Of a stretch of DNA of 64,000 nucleotides, positions 33,793 through 43,069 are shown one piece after another. The stretch lies in assembly GCA_002373505.1 (NCBI GenBank), contig DFKE01000002.1, positions 69,034 through 133,033 on the forward strand, written 5' to 3'. The notes beneath the pieces were generated by a model that saw only the letters and a list, made by a program, of their open reading frames with translations, did not search any database and was not told the origin of the DNA. The position numbers and the translations under genes were made by a program. The first letter of the stretch is position 1. The number at the start of each line of letters is the position of its first letter. Source of the stretch: Bacteroidales bacterium UBA3653. GTDB lineage: Bacteria; Bacteroidota; Bacteroidia; Bacteroidales; Paludibacteraceae.

Positions 33793-34082
33793 TGATTTCG
33801 GACAAGCAACATATTAACTTGCATCTGGATGCGCACACGGTCGGGCTGGATGTGCCGCGCGACCGGGAGGCAAACTACCGCAACGCAGCAGAGTTGCTGA
33901 ATCAGCGATACCAGTATTATCTCAAACTGCGTCCCAACGCATCGGCTGAGCAGCTATGGATGTACACCGCGCTGGAAGTGGCAGTGGCATTGCAATCCGA
34001 TGTGCGGGAGAAAAGTCTTGTCCCCGTAGAGAAAGAATTACGTGAACTGAATGAACTAATTATTAACACGATAAAACAATGA
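33780..34082 (+). CDS. zapA: Cell division protein ZapA
   Basis: 100 residues, or 96 if translation begins at the ATG 33792, which has AAAGGA upstream and removes array-encoded codons. Matches Zap[37 protein letters not shown] and a C-terminal helix. ZapA cross-links FtsZ filaments. It overlaps rny by 4 nt, the order known from Bacteroides. Confidence 0.85.
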   Translation: MYKGMISDKQHINLHLDAHTVGLDVPRDREANYRNAAELLNQRYQYYLKLRPNASAEQLWMYTALEVAVALQSDVREKSLVPVEKELRELNELIINTIKQ

Positions 34083-35611
34083 ACACAGCAATCCTAATTA
34101 TCATTTGCGTAGTTGCCGGTCTTCTTGTAGGCGCGGGCGGCTATTATTTCATTGCCAGACTCGTTGGCGCCGGAATCATCCAGAAGGCGACCGAAGAGGC
34201 AGAGGTGGTGAAGAAAAACAAGATTGTTGAGGCTAAGGAGAAATTTATCGCCCTGAAACTTGAGCACGACAATGCCGTGCGCGAGCAGGATAAACGGATA
34301 CAACAGCAAGAGCAGCGTTTGCAACAGCGTGAACAGCAGTTGAATCAACGTCAAGGTGAAGTACAGCGAGCACTCAACGAATCGAACCAGAAGATGCAGG
34401 TGATAGAGCAACGCCAACAGGCGCTGGACTATCGTCAGCAGGAGATTGAGAAACTGCACCACGAGGCTGAGAAGCAGTTGGAGCAACTGAGCGGAATGAG
34501 CGCAGAGGAAGCGAAAGTGCAACTGATTGAAGCACTGAAAGACGAGGCCAAGACCGCTGCGATGTCGTATATCAACGAGATCATGGACAATGCCCGTCTG
34601 GAGGCTAACAAAGAGGCGAAGAAAATCATCATCCAGACCATCCAGCGTGTGGCTTCCGAGACAGCAGCCGAGAGCACCGTTTCTGTCTTCCATATCGAGA
34701 ATGACGAAGTGAAGGGACGTATTATCGGCCGCGAGGGACGGAATATCCGCGCTTTGGAGGCGGCAACCGGTGTAGAGATCGTTGTGGACGATACGCCGGA
34801 GGCCATCACTCTTTCCGCTTTCGACCCCGTGCGCCGCGAGATTGCGCGTCTGTCGCTGCACCAGTTGGTACAGGACGGCCGTATCCATCCGGCACGTATC
34901 GAGGAAGTGGTGGCTAAGGTGACCAAGCAGGTAGAGGAAGAGATCGTCGAGACGGGTAAACGTACCACGATAGACCTTGGCATCCACGGCCTGCATCCGG
35001 AGCTGATCCGTCTGGTAGGAAAGATGAAATACCGTTCTTCGTATGGCCAGAACCTGTTGCAACACGCACGCGAGACAGCGAACCTCTGTGCCGCTATGGC
35101 GGGTGAGTTGGGTTTGAACGTCAAGGCCGCGAAACGTGCAGGTTTGTTGCATGATATAGGTAAAGTGGCAGACGAGGATGTAGAACTGCCGCATGCAGAG
35201 TTGGGTATGAAGCTTTGCGAGAAATACGGCGAGAAGCCGGATATCTGCAATGCGGTCGGCGCTCACCATGACGAATGCGAGATGAAGACCCTGATCGCGC
35301 CTATCGTGCAAGCTTGTGATGCTATCTCCGGAGCCCGTCCGGGTGCCCGTCGCGAGATCGTGGAGAGTTACGTGAAGAGACTCAATGACCTGGAGAACCT
35401 AGCTATGTCGTTCCCGGGTGTAGTGAAGACGTACGCTCTGCAGGCGGGTCGCGAACTGCGTGTGATCGTAGGAGCGGACAAAGTGTCCGACAAGGATGTA
35501 GAGTTGCTCTCGTTTGATTTGGCGAAACGTATCCAGGACGAGATGACCTATCCGGGTCAGATCAAGGTGACTGTCATCCGCGAGGTACGCGCGATCAACG
35601 TAGCCAAATAA
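34079..35611 (+). CDS. rny: Ribonuclease Y
   Basis: 510 residues, the usual length. N-terminal membrane helix ([22 protein letters not shown]), a Gln/Glu-rich coiled coil to about residue 150, a KH domain with [21 protein letters not shown], and an HD domain with the metal motif [14 protein letters not shown]. It begins RNA decay from the membrane. The gene ends 24 nt before a hairpin terminator shared with trmN6. Confidence 0.97.
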   Translation: MNTAILIIICVVAGLLVGAGGYYFIARLVGAGIIQKATEEAEVVKKNKIVEAKEKFIALKLEHDNAVREQDKRIQQQEQRLQQREQQLNQRQGEVQRALNESNQKMQVIEQRQQALDYRQQEIEKLHHEAEKQLEQLSGMSAEEAKVQLIEALKDEAKTAAMSYINEIMDNARLEANKEAKKIIIQTIQRVASETAAESTVSVFHIENDEVKGRIIGREGRNIRALEAATGVEIVVDDTPEAITLSAFDPVRREIARLSLHQLVQDGRIHPARIEEVVAKVTKQVEEEIVETGKRTTIDLGIHGLHPELIRLVGKMKYRSSYGQNLLQHARETANLCAAMAGELGLNVKAAKRAGLLHDIGKVADEDVELPHAELGMKLCEKYGEKPDICNAVGAHHDECEMKTLIAPIVQACDAISGARPGARREIVESYVKRLNDLENLAMSFPGVVKTYALQAGRELRVIVGADKVSDKDVELLSFDLAKRIQDEMTYPGQIKVTVIREVRAINVAK

Positions 35612-35666
35612 TCAGCCATGCATGGCTGATACAGAAAGGACTTCCGCCTACAGGTAGAAGTCCTTT
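35611..35666. terminator. Perfect 20-bp palindrome plus hairpin terminator after rny
   Basis: 35611-35630 is a perfect palindrome (ATCAGCCATG mirrored). It is followed by a 10-bp stem AAAGGACTTC/GAAGTCCTTT (35635-35644 with 35657-35666). The second hairpin contains the trmN6 stop, so it can serve both converging units. Confidence 0.75.
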
Positions 35667-36478
35667 GTTATGTCCTGATAGGCGGCAGAACGGCCGCCTG
35701 TATCGTTTTCCAGAACAAGGCTGTCTTCGGAGACGGTTCCGGAGTTCCGATATGTCGATATATCGGTATATCGATATTTCGGTTTTACGAAAGCCAGTAG
35801 AACTCTTCGCGCAGGTTTGTTTTCCTTACTATATACATGCGTGATGCGCGTGGGAAGCAGACCAGCCATGCGCGCTAATTCGCACGCCTCTGTCTTTGCC
35901 TCTGCCGGAAGAATGAGAGCCACTGTACCTTCCGGACTCAATAAACGGGCACTATGCTGCAGCAGCTCGCTGTATGTTAGTGTGTCCGTGTGGCGCGCAG
36001 TCTGGCGGCTTTTGTCCGGATTCTTCAGGCTGTTCTGAAAATAAGGCGGGTTGGAGACGATGAGAGAGTAGAACCCCTCCCTAGGTTGTTCTACGGACGA
36101 CCACCGGGCGTCCGATCGAGCAGAACTCTTCACCCGCTCAAGGGAGGGGACTGAATGGCTATGCCAGTCTTGAAGGCATGCATGGAATGTATGCAGGCGG
36201 TCCGACCATGGTGAAGCGGCGAAGTTCTCTGCGGCTTGCTCTATGGCGGATTTGTCTATGTCAATCGCATCAATATGCGCTTGGGGAAACCGCTGCGCTA
36301 GCATCAGAGCAACCAAACCGCTACCCGTACCGACATCCAAAATGCTGAATGCTGACGGCTGGATGCTGACTGCCGGCTCCGCCCATGCCCCAAGCAGGAC
36401 ACCGTCGGTGCCTACTTTCATGGCGCACCGGTCGTGCCGGACGATGAACTGCTGAAATTTAAAGAACGGATTCGACAT
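35648..36478 (-). CDS. trmN6: tRNA1(Val) A37 N6-methyltransferase
   Basis: 276 residues from the ATG at 36478 (longer frame rejected). FKFQQFIVRHDRCAMKVGTDGVLLGAW opens the family; ILDVGTGSGLVALMLAQR is the SAM site; LIVSNPPYF is the N6-adenine NPPY motif. It methylates A37 in tRNA. About 30 residues longer than E. coli TrmN6 (245): residues 36-47 and 229-246 come from phased arrays and 111-135 from a palindromic element, three repeat-derived segments in one enzyme. Overlaps the permease gene by 20 nt. Confidence 0.9.
   Translation of the reverse strand: MSNPFFKFQQFIVRHDRCAMKVGTDGVLLGAWAEPAVSIQPSAFSILDVGTGSGLVALMLAQRFPQAHIDAIDIDKSAIEQAAENFAASPWSDRLHTFHACLQDWHSHSVPSLERVKSSARSDARWSSVEQPREGFYSLIVSNPPYFQNSLKNPDKSRQTARHTDTLTYSELLQHSARLLSPEGTVALILPAEAKTEACELARMAGLLPTRITHVYSKENKPARRVLLAFVKPKYRYTDISTYRNSGTVSEDSLVLENDTGGRSAAYQDITKDFYL
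35740..35795. repeat. Octamer array 8 bp x 7 (CG-phased) inside trmN6
   Basis: CG at 35740, 35748, 35756, 35764, 35772, 35780 and 35788, exactly 8 bp apart, in A/T-rich DNA. It encodes a Tyr/Asp/Thr-rich C-terminal linker. Confidence 0.94.
36074..36148. repeat. C/T-rich palindromic element, long form d (in trmN6)
   Basis: Outer arms CCCTCCCT and AGGGAGGG enclose about 55 bp with a second symmetric part (GGACGACC...GGGCGTCC). It is translated as about 25 residues between the methyltransferase strands and the NPPY motif. Confidence 0.7.
36338..36372. repeat. Heptamer array 7 bp x 5 (CTGAATG) inside trmN6
   Basis: Units CAAAATG, CTGAATG, CTGACGG, CTGGATG, CTGACTG. Same unit type as the array in the DUF4292 gene. 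Confidence 0.9.
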
Positions 36479-37190
36479 GCTCGTGGTGGCAACAACCGCC
36501 GTGTTCATGTTCCCGGGCCTCAAGCACACAATGAATACAAAGATAGATGCCGATACCGATGAAAAGAACGGCACAGATATGCCGGAACCATTTCTCAAAA
36601 GTATTCATTTTCTGCGTCAGGTTTCCTATGCTCACTGCGCTGTAACTTACGAGCCAGGCTATCAGCATGATCGGAAGGCCTGTGCCGAGACCGAAAATCA
36701 CAGGCATGAGCCAGTTCCAGCTGCTCGGAAGCGTCAGCGTGATATCTATCATCGTCAGGAAATAAACCAAACGGTGGGGACAGAAAGCGATCGCGAAGAA
36801 GATACCGAGAATAAAAGACCAAAGCCAGCTGGCGTTGGAATCCGCATTCTGCAGGAACTTGCTTATTCCGTGGTCATGCTCATGGTGGTGGTGACCGCTG
36901 AAAAGCAGCACGATACCGCAGATAAGCATGAATGCCGCCAGAATCGGTTCGCCCCAATGCGCCAGCACATGCTGGATCCCCTCTGTCTGCGCCCCCATGA
37001 GAAAAGGAATGCTGAGCAGCACGTATGTCGCCAGTTTGCCCAAAACGAACATGGCTCCGTTGCCCAGAACCTTGCGTTTGTTGTTGATTTCCTTGTCAAT
37101 ATAACTGATGGCGGTAATGCTGGTAACCAGAGTGCAAGGGTCGAGTATGGTCAGTAATCCTAATAGTAAAGCAGTAAAAATTTGCACCAT
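36459..37190 (-). CDS. CcdA/DsbD-like permease (ArsG-type), His-rich
   Basis: 243 residues from the ATG at 37190; longer starts would lie upstream of its promoter. Six hydrophobic segments, with LDPCTLVTSITAISYI near the N-terminus and AFCPHRLVYFLTMI in helix four, resembling the DsbD/CcdA superfamily and especially the ArsG-like branch (ISPCPLATNITAI in relatives). A His/Glu loop (GHHHHEHDHG) and a C-terminal EHEHGGCCHHEH tail suggest metal binding. The transported reductant or metal(loid) is unknown. Confidence 0.68.
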   Translation of the reverse strand: MVQIFTALLLGLLTILDPCTLVTSITAISYIDKEINNKRKVLGNGAMFVLGKLATYVLLSIPFLMGAQTEGIQHVLAHWGEPILAAFMLICGIVLLFSGHHHHEHDHGISKFLQNADSNASWLWSFILGIFFAIAFCPHRLVYFLTMIDITLTLPSSWNWLMPVIFGLGTGLPIMLIAWLVSYSAVSIGNLTQKMNTFEKWFRHICAVLFIGIGIYLCIHCVLEAREHEHGGCCHHEHVESVL

Positions 37191-37213
37191 AATATCATTT
37201 TTTTTCAAAAAAG

Positions 37214-37248
37214 TTTGCAAAGGTACGAAAATTGTTGTAATTTTGCAA
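37214..37248. promoter_or_regulatory. Overlapping divergent promoters
   Basis: Plus strand: TTTG (37214-37217) and TAATTTTG (37238-37245). Minus strand: TACCTTTGC (37225-37217) with TTGC (37248-37245) as the -33 box, 19 bp apart. The two cores occupy the same 35 bp, the -33 of one falling on the -7 of the other. Confidence 0.75.
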
Positions 37249-37254
37249 GCGAAA

Positions 37255-39282
37255 ATGAAAAAAGTACGCAAAATATTTCATTTTTTATGTCTGTCGGCAT
37301 TGTTTTGCCTGTTAGCGGCATGTCATTCTTCGTCTGCAGAGAAACAATTGACGGAGCGCGAGACGGCGGCAGAGAAACGGACTGCGGAGTTATGCCATGC
37401 ATTGCTGCATAACGCGTCTTTGGATTCGATCCGTGCGATAGCCGAACAGGAAGAGGATATGCTCTTCTATGTTTTTAATGCGCGCCAGATGGTATATTGG
37501 TCCAGCAACGAACTGGCTTCCGGTGATGTATATCTGTTCTCCTATGATGTATGGCGTGAGCGGGATTTTCAGAACGCAAAGGCGATGGTCCGTTGGACCA
37601 AGGCAGGGCTGTATAATGTGATGACGGTGTTGCCGCTGAGTTATACTACTATACAGGATTACACCGATATCTCTACAATCGCCTCCCAGACTTTCTCTTT
37701 CCGCGAGGTACTGACGTATGACGAGAAGCCGTATTCTTACTCGCGGCTGTATTTTGTCCTGTGTCTGGTTCTCTTTGGCATAGTGTTCCTAATCGGGATT
37801 ATCGGTCTGGTTCTTAATCGCGGAATCCGCAACATGCGCCTCTCCACGCGGATTATGTATATCATCCTTTTGCCGGTGATGGCGGTGTTCATTTATATTT
37901 TCTTCATGTCCATCCATTATGTGCGTAAGAATAATGAGGAGCACCAGCGCCATGACTTGCAGATGCGGAGCGAGTATGTGCAGTCTTATCTGCGTTCGTT
38001 GTACTATTGGGATGTGAGTCTGAGTCCCTCGCAGGCGCAAGGTCTGGCGATTGACTTGCATGATCTGGGATACGATATGAACCAGGACGTGCATGTCTAT
38101 TCTCTCTCCGGCGAACTGTTAGCCACTTCTTCTCCGGCGTTGTTTGACAACGGTCTGCTCTCGCGGAGAATGGCTCCGCAGGCTCTCTTCACGGAGGAGC
38201 ATGCCACTATCTGTTACGAGAAGATAGCCACTCACCCTTATCTGGTTTCTTACGTACCCTTCCATAACGGTTCGTTTGTGACGATCGGCTATATTGCCAT
38301 CCCTTCTTTCATGAGCGAACAGACGCGCAACGCGGAGATAGACACCCTTCTCTCGCGTTTGTTGCCGCCGTATATCCTTGTTCTCTTACTGGCGTTGTTC
38401 TTCGCCTTCGGGGCGGCAAAGAGTGTGACGGCGCCTATCTCTATGCTGACGGACAAGATGCGGCGGTTTGAGATCGGCGGAAGGGACAACCATATCGAGT
38501 ACCCGTATCATGACGAATTAGGTGCGCTGGTGGAGAGGTATAACCTGCTGGTTGACCGGGTGGAGGAGAGTGCCGAACGGTTGGCACGGGCGGAACGCGA
38601 AGGAGCATGGCGGACCATGGCGCGGCAGATTGCGCACGAGATTAACAATCCGCTTACGCCGATGAAACTGTCCGTCCAGAAACTGCAGCTCAAACGCGGC
38701 ACGGACGGCTTCGACGAGTATTTCGACAAGACCACCAAGATGCTGATAGCAGAGATAGACAACCTCGCGCATATTGCACAATCGTTCTCTACTTTTGCCA
38801 AGCAGCCGGAGGTCATCACCACCGAGGTGGATGTGGCGGAGAAACTGTCGAATGTCATTACTCTCCAGCGCGCAAACGACGAGCAGATTCCGGTCCGGTA
38901 TGTGGGACCCGATTCAGGCGTGCTCGTCCGCGCGGACAACGAACAGATAGCGCAGGTCTTCGTCAATATCATCCGCAATGCCTTGCAGGCGCTTGCCAAT
39001 GACCAACTGCCTGCTGCCAACCGCCAGTCGCCGGACATCATCGTGATTCTCAACGCCGCCTATTCGGACAGGGAGGTGCAGATCTCCATTTCCGATAACG
39101 GACCCGGTATTCCGGAGAGCATACAGGCGCGTATCTTCCAACCTAATTTCACTACAAAATCCAACGGGAACGGACTCGGTCTGGCAATCTCGAAACATAT
39201 TGTGGAAGGCTCCGGAGGACGCATCGAGTTCGAAACTTCGCCCAAAGGAACGACCTTTTATATATACTTACGCAAAAAATAA
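37255..39282 (+). CDS. Membrane sensor histidine kinase (NtrY-like)
   Basis: 675 residues from the ATG at 37255, just past the promoter. A lipoprotein-like signal (LSALFCLLAAC), a periplasmic domain, a membrane helix (YFVLCLVLFGIVFLIGIIGL) and further helices with a second sensor domain, HAMP, then the phospho-acceptor box ARQIAHEINNPLTPMKLSVQ and the ATPase domain with GNGLGLAISKHIVEGSGG. Autophosphorylates in response to an envelope signal. No response regulator is adjacent. The OmpA protein gene follows 5 nt later. Confidence 0.9.
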   Translation: MKKVRKIFHFLCLSALFCLLAACHSSSAEKQLTERETAAEKRTAELCHALLHNASLDSIRAIAEQEEDMLFYVFNARQMVYWSSNELASGDVYLFSYDVWRERDFQNAKAMVRWTKAGLYNVMTVLPLSYTTIQDYTDISTIASQTFSFREVLTYDEKPYSYSRLYFVLCLVLFGIVFLIGIIGLVLNRGIRNMRLSTRIMYIILLPVMAVFIYIFFMSIHYVRKNNEEHQRHDLQMRSEYVQSYLRSLYYWDVSLSPSQAQGLAIDLHDLGYDMNQDVHVYSLSGELLATSSPALFDNGLLSRRMAPQALFTEEHATICYEKIATHPYLVSYVPFHNGSFVTIGYIAIPSFMSEQTRNAEIDTLLSRLLPPYILVLLLALFFAFGAAKSVTAPISMLTDKMRRFEIGGRDNHIEYPYHDELGALVERYNLLVDRVEESAERLARAEREGAWRTMARQIAHEINNPLTPMKLSVQKLQLKRGTDGFDEYFDKTTKMLIAEIDNLAHIAQSFSTFAKQPEVITTEVDVAEKLSNVITLQRANDEQIPVRYVGPDSGVLVRADNEQIAQVFVNIIRNALQALANDQLPAANRQSPDIIVILNAAYSDREVQISISDNGPGIPESIQARIFQPNFTTKSNGNGLGLAISKHIVEGSGGRIEFETSPKGTTFYIYLRKK

Positions 39283-39287
39283 TCGTT

Positions 39288-40610
39288 ATGAGAAAAATTA
39301 TTCTTTTCGTTGCAGCGTTGGTGCTGGTAGTGCCGACGAATGCTCAGTTCTTTAACCGTTTGGTAGATGCAGCCAAGCAAAGTGCAGAAAACGCCGTACA
39401 ACGGCAAGTAGAGCAGAAAGTGGAAGAAGGAGTGGAGAAAATCTTCAATCCGGAAACAGGCGAGTATGAGGAAGTAAAACGCGACGAACCGCAGGAAGTG
39501 GAAGAACAGGCAAAACCGCAGAAGCCGCAAGGCTGGACTTGTCCCAAATGCGGTGCCCAAGGCCAGACCGGTAAATTCTGCACCGAATGTGGCGCAAAGA
39601 AACCGGAAGCAGGCAATGCAACTCCTTCTCCGAAAAAGACTTTAGAGAGTTCCTATGCAAAATCAGACTTTGTGCCCGGCGATGAGATTATGTTCGAAGA
39701 CGATCTGGTCGGTGAGCAGATGGGAGAGTTCCCGTCCAAATGGGATCTGTTGGAAGGTAACGCTGAGATCGCTTCCGTGGACGGCAAAACGGTCATCAAC
39801 CTCACCGACGTCTCCACGGAAATCATGCCGCTGATGAAAAATCCGAAGAACTATCTGACCGAGGCCTTCACGCTCGAATTCGATTTCCTCGGCGGTAGTG
39901 ACGAGAAATCCATTTATTGCGCTTATATCATCCACCTCAAGAATATAGAGGGCGAGGACGTCGCTACCATCAATCTCGACGGTACGGCTTCTGGCTGGGC
40001 GCTTACATCGTGGGTCACCGCCAGCGGTGAACAACGCGAGAACCGTTCTGCAGCGCCGGCAAAAGAGGAGGAGTGGAACCATGTGGCATTGTCCTTCAAC
40101 AAGCGTGCACTCAAGGTATACCTCAACGGCAACCGTATAGTCAATATCCCCAACTGTGCTCGCCCGCAGTACTTCACGCTGCAGCGTTCCTACTGGGCAG
40201 ACCATCGTAACTTGATGACCAACGTGCGTCTCTGCAAAGGCGCCGTACCTCTCTACAACCGTCTTATAACCGACGGCAAGATTATCACCTACGCCATAAC
40301 CTTCGATATCGGCAAAGCAACTATTAAACCCGAGTCGATGACCGAGATTAACCGCATCGCCCAACTGATGAAAGACAACGGTGACCTCAAGTTTGAGGTG
40401 CAGGGTCATACGGATAACACCGGAACGGTAGCCGGCAACCAGAAACTTTCCGAGCAACGCGCGCAGGCGATCGTAAGTAAATTAGTAGAGATGGGCATCG
40501 CTGCCAACCGCCTGTCTGCCAAAGGAATGGGACAGAGTGCGCCGCTTGCTGATAACTCTACCGACGAAGGTCGTGCAAAAAACAGACGAGTAGAATTTGT
40601 TAAAAAATAA
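39288..40610 (+). CDS. OmpA-like protein with zinc ribbon and LamG-like domain
   Basis: 440 residues: signal peptide MRKIILFVAALVLVVPTNAQ, a helical region, a zinc ribbon WTCPKCGAQGQTGKFCTECG (about 84-103), a jelly-roll/LamG-like domain (about 130-325, WNHVALSFNKRALKVYLNGN), then an OmpA C-terminal domain (ITFDIGKATIKPESMTEINR, GHTDNTGTVAGNQKLSEQRA) that binds peptidoglycan. A zinc ribbon between a Sec signal and periplasmic domains is unusual. Function unknown. Confidence 0.8.
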   Translation: MRKIILFVAALVLVVPTNAQFFNRLVDAAKQSAENAVQRQVEQKVEEGVEKIFNPETGEYEEVKRDEPQEVEEQAKPQKPQGWTCPKCGAQGQTGKFCTECGAKKPEAGNATPSPKKTLESSYAKSDFVPGDEIMFEDDLVGEQMGEFPSKWDLLEGNAEIASVDGKTVINLTDVSTEIMPLMKNPKNYLTEAFTLEFDFLGGSDEKSIYCAYIIHLKNIEGEDVATINLDGTASGWALTSWVTASGEQRENRSAAPAKEEEWNHVALSFNKRALKVYLNGNRIVNIPNCARPQYFTLQRSYWADHRNLMTNVRLCKGAVPLYNRLITDGKIITYAITFDIGKATIKPESMTEINRIAQLMKDNGDLKFEVQGHTDNTGTVAGNQKLSEQRAQAIVSKLVEMGIAANRLSAKGMGQSAPLADNSTDEGRAKNRRVEFVKK

Positions 40611-40621
40611 ATTTTAGTATT

Positions 40622-41647
40622 ATGAAAAAGTATTTTTATGTAGCGCTTGTAGCGCTTGCAAGTGCAACAATGTTCGTTTCTTGTGAACAAAAAGGCAAAT
40701 CGGGTGGCAATGACGAGCCGACTAACGGTACAACCTATGCCGGAGACACATGGATTACTTCTCCGGAGCAATTTGACATTAAATTGGTGAACGACTCCAC
40801 CTATAGTTGCTGGGAGTGGCATGTATGGTGTGACGGAACGACCCTTAGTGTAGAACCGTTCTGGGGCACCGAGGCTCAACTGCTCTGGATGATTGATCAA
40901 TCCATGAAAGCAGAGTTGAAGGTGTTTGGTGAGTATCACAAGAAATACCGCTACTATCTGGTAGAAGAGAATACAGAAGAGGCATGCATGGCTCGTCAAT
41001 GGGAAGGAGCAGAGTGCTGGTTGGAGACCATCACATGGATTGATTCTCTCGGCGGACAGCACACCAGCCAAGAGTATGGATGGATGCCGGAGGCTAACAT
41101 GAAAGAGCGTCATGAATATTACATGGCTAAACTGGAGCAGATAGGTGTAGCTAATCATGAGTACGAGCGCGTAACGGACAAAACTGACAAAGATGCGTGC
41201 TGGGCAATGAATCCGGAAGATACTACTATCGTAACTCCGCCGGATCCAAAAGATTATGACAAATTCGACAACACAACCTACAAATGTTGGATGGTAACTC
41301 AAACCGCTTATGGTATGGATATTGTTACCTATGTATGGATGACCGAGCGTGAGGTAAACGAGTACTATGACTCTATGCGCATTCCGTATGTTTACGAGCC
41401 AGCTGATGCCAATACAGAGGAGGCTTGCGATGAGTTGAAAGAAAATAACAAACCTGGCGAGGGTGAAGAAGCTTGCTGGAAGATAACGACGTCCATCATG
41501 GGTCAAAATTCGATCGAGTACACATGGGGTACAGAGGCCGAAGTACAAGCAACCGTAAATGCCATTAACGGTACCGGTTTAGGTACGGCTACCTACACCA
41601 AAGCCTCCGCTAATGATCCGGATTCTTGTGAAGCATTGAACGACTAA
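40622..41647 (+). CDS. Lipoprotein with four cysteine-bounded repeats
   Basis: 341 residues. Lipobox Cys21 (MFVSC). Four related repeats each open with Cys-Trp (63, 132, 222, 285) and close with Cys (122, 193, 269, 336), about 50-60 residues apart, sharing W(G/M)TE or WMPE in the middle and EEAC/KDAC/DSC at the end. One disulfide per repeat is inferred. I recognise no family. Lies between the OmpA-like gene and another secreted protein gene, 11-12 nt gaps. Confidence 0.7.
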   Translation: MKKYFYVALVALASATMFVSCEQKGKSGGNDEPTNGTTYAGDTWITSPEQFDIKLVNDSTYSCWEWHVWCDGTTLSVEPFWGTEAQLLWMIDQSMKAELKVFGEYHKKYRYYLVEENTEEACMARQWEGAECWLETITWIDSLGGQHTSQEYGWMPEANMKERHEYYMAKLEQIGVANHEYERVTDKTDKDACWAMNPEDTTIVTPPDPKDYDKFDNTTYKCWMVTQTAYGMDIVTYVWMTEREVNEYYDSMRIPYVYEPADANTEEACDELKENNKPGEGEEACWKITTSIMGQNSIEYTWGTEAEVQATVNAINGTGLGTATYTKASANDPDSCEALND

Positions 41648-41659
41648 AAGCGTGTCACT

Positions 41660-42976
41660 ATGAAGAAAGTATTGTTTACGGTATTGGCGGGTATGGTGCT
41701 CGCCATGCCGGGTATGGCGCAAGAATTCGACCATCAAATTGAAGCCCTCATCACCGGCGGTGGTTATGAACTGGAAGAAAGCATTCCTGCAACGAAGATC
41801 AACTCGTTCGCAGACCTTATCAACAAGCGTCCGGCGATGCCTACGGCAAATGACCTCATTACACCCGAAGCCAAAACGGCTTATGCCCGTAAGGGTTCTG
41901 CTGCTTACTACCTCGGTGCCCTCAATTTCCGCAGTACACTACTGGAAAAACAGCAGGAGTTGAATAGCAAAACCCTTGAACTCGGAAAGAAACAGCAGAA
42001 GTCTAACCAAAAAGCCATGGCGCAGTATAACGCCAATGTGAACGCCGGACTCATGCCTTCGCAGCAAGAGATGATGCAACTTTATATGTCCGGTGAGATC
42101 AATGAGAAAATGTCCGAGGCGCAGATGATGGATGTTATGGCCGGAAAGTTCGCCGCGAAATGGGGGATCTCCAAGCAGGAGTACATCAAGATTATCAACA
42201 TGGCACAGTCCAATCCCAAAGGAACGGAAGCCTATCTCAAATCGAATCATCCGAGCCTCTATAACCGTCTTTATGCGGCCAATGCGCAGTTTGGCAATGA
42301 GAATGTCAATGCCGGAGACCCGCACGAAAACGAATACGGAGCGTTGGGCGAACAACTCTCAGAACTGGCTAACGAAGCCTTTGAGTTCAAGAACAACAAC
42401 ATGGATATGATGAAGCATGTGCAGTTCCAAGCGCACTCGAATGGTATGTTAAACGATGCAAGTTTTGCTGCGCACAGCGTGGGCCTGCCTACCAATAAAT
42501 TGGAGGACCTCTTTGCGCAAATCATTGAAGGTTGGCGTGCGTCTTCCGAGTGCAAACGTGCTATCCAGATCGAAGATCCGCTCGCAGAGCGCTTAAATAA
42601 CTGGGACTGCTGCAAGAATGCCAAAGAAGGACAAACCATTTGCTATCCGTCATGGTGGATCGAAGGCCGTAAATCAGAGAACGCACTCATCGATGCTTAT
42701 AATAGAAAACAAGCCGAGAAATGGCTCGCAGAAGTAAAGGCTTACGATGTGCAGGTTACTGCGCTGATGAAGCGTCTGATTGCACTTGACAACCAACTCG
42801 AGCAGATTCGTAACGGCGGCGAAGTAACTGCGGCATACGCGATGGCTAAGAGCCAAGCCTATATAGCAGCAACGCACCTGTACGACTTCAACTCCATCCT
42901 TGAATTAGCTTTGCAATTCCCGCATGTAGCGCGTCAAGAAGAATCACACTGCTGGACATTCTTCATCAAGGGCTAA
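41660..42976 (+). CDS. Secreted protein of unknown function
   Basis: 438 residues. Signal peptide MKKVLFTVLAGMVLAMPGMA. The body is polar and helical, Met/Gln/Asn-rich (QQKSNQKAMAQYNANVNAGL, MQLYMSGEINEKMSEAQMMD), with a late Cys cluster (SSECKRAIQIEDP, NWDCCKNAKEGQTICYPSWW) and a C-terminal helix. No known motif. Operon neighbours suggest an envelope role with the kinase, OmpA-like and repeat lipoproteins. Confidence 0.65.
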   Translation: MKKVLFTVLAGMVLAMPGMAQEFDHQIEALITGGGYELEESIPATKINSFADLINKRPAMPTANDLITPEAKTAYARKGSAAYYLGALNFRSTLLEKQQELNSKTLELGKKQQKSNQKAMAQYNANVNAGLMPSQQEMMQLYMSGEINEKMSEAQMMDVMAGKFAAKWGISKQEYIKIINMAQSNPKGTEAYLKSNHPSLYNRLYAANAQFGNENVNAGDPHENEYGALGEQLSELANEAFEFKNNNMDMMKHVQFQAHSNGMLNDASFAAHSVGLPTNKLEDLFAQIIEGWRASSECKRAIQIEDPLAERLNNWDCCKNAKEGQTICYPSWWIEGRKSENALIDAYNRKQAEKWLAEVKAYDVQVTALMKRLIALDNQLEQIRNGGEVTAAYAMAKSQAYIAATHLYDFNSILELALQFPHVARQEESHCWTFFIKG

Positions 42977-42997
42977 ATTTTAGAGTTTTTATCCATT

Positions 42998-43016
42998 TTA
43001 TCAGCAATCCTGATAA
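42998..43016. terminator. Possible hairpin after 438-residue gene
   Basis: TTATCAG (42998-43004) pairs with CTGATAA (43010-43016), loop CAATC; no clear U-run follows on the plus strand. Confidence 0.4.
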
Positions 43017-43036
43017 CAACGTAACGAAAAAAGCAG

Positions 43037-43044
43037 TACCTTTG
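43037..43044 (+). promoter_or_regulatory. -7 box of PH/HTH/TonB-receptor unit
   Basis: TACCTTTG followed by C, 26 nt before the next ATG; no convincing TTTG at -33. Confidence 0.6.
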
Positions 43045-43069
43045 CACTGGATTTTAAAAAATCAAGGCA

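Noticed and set aside
36479..36598. Upstream start for TrmN6
   Set aside because: The extra residues are the permease gene read in another frame; the family begins at the ATG 36478.
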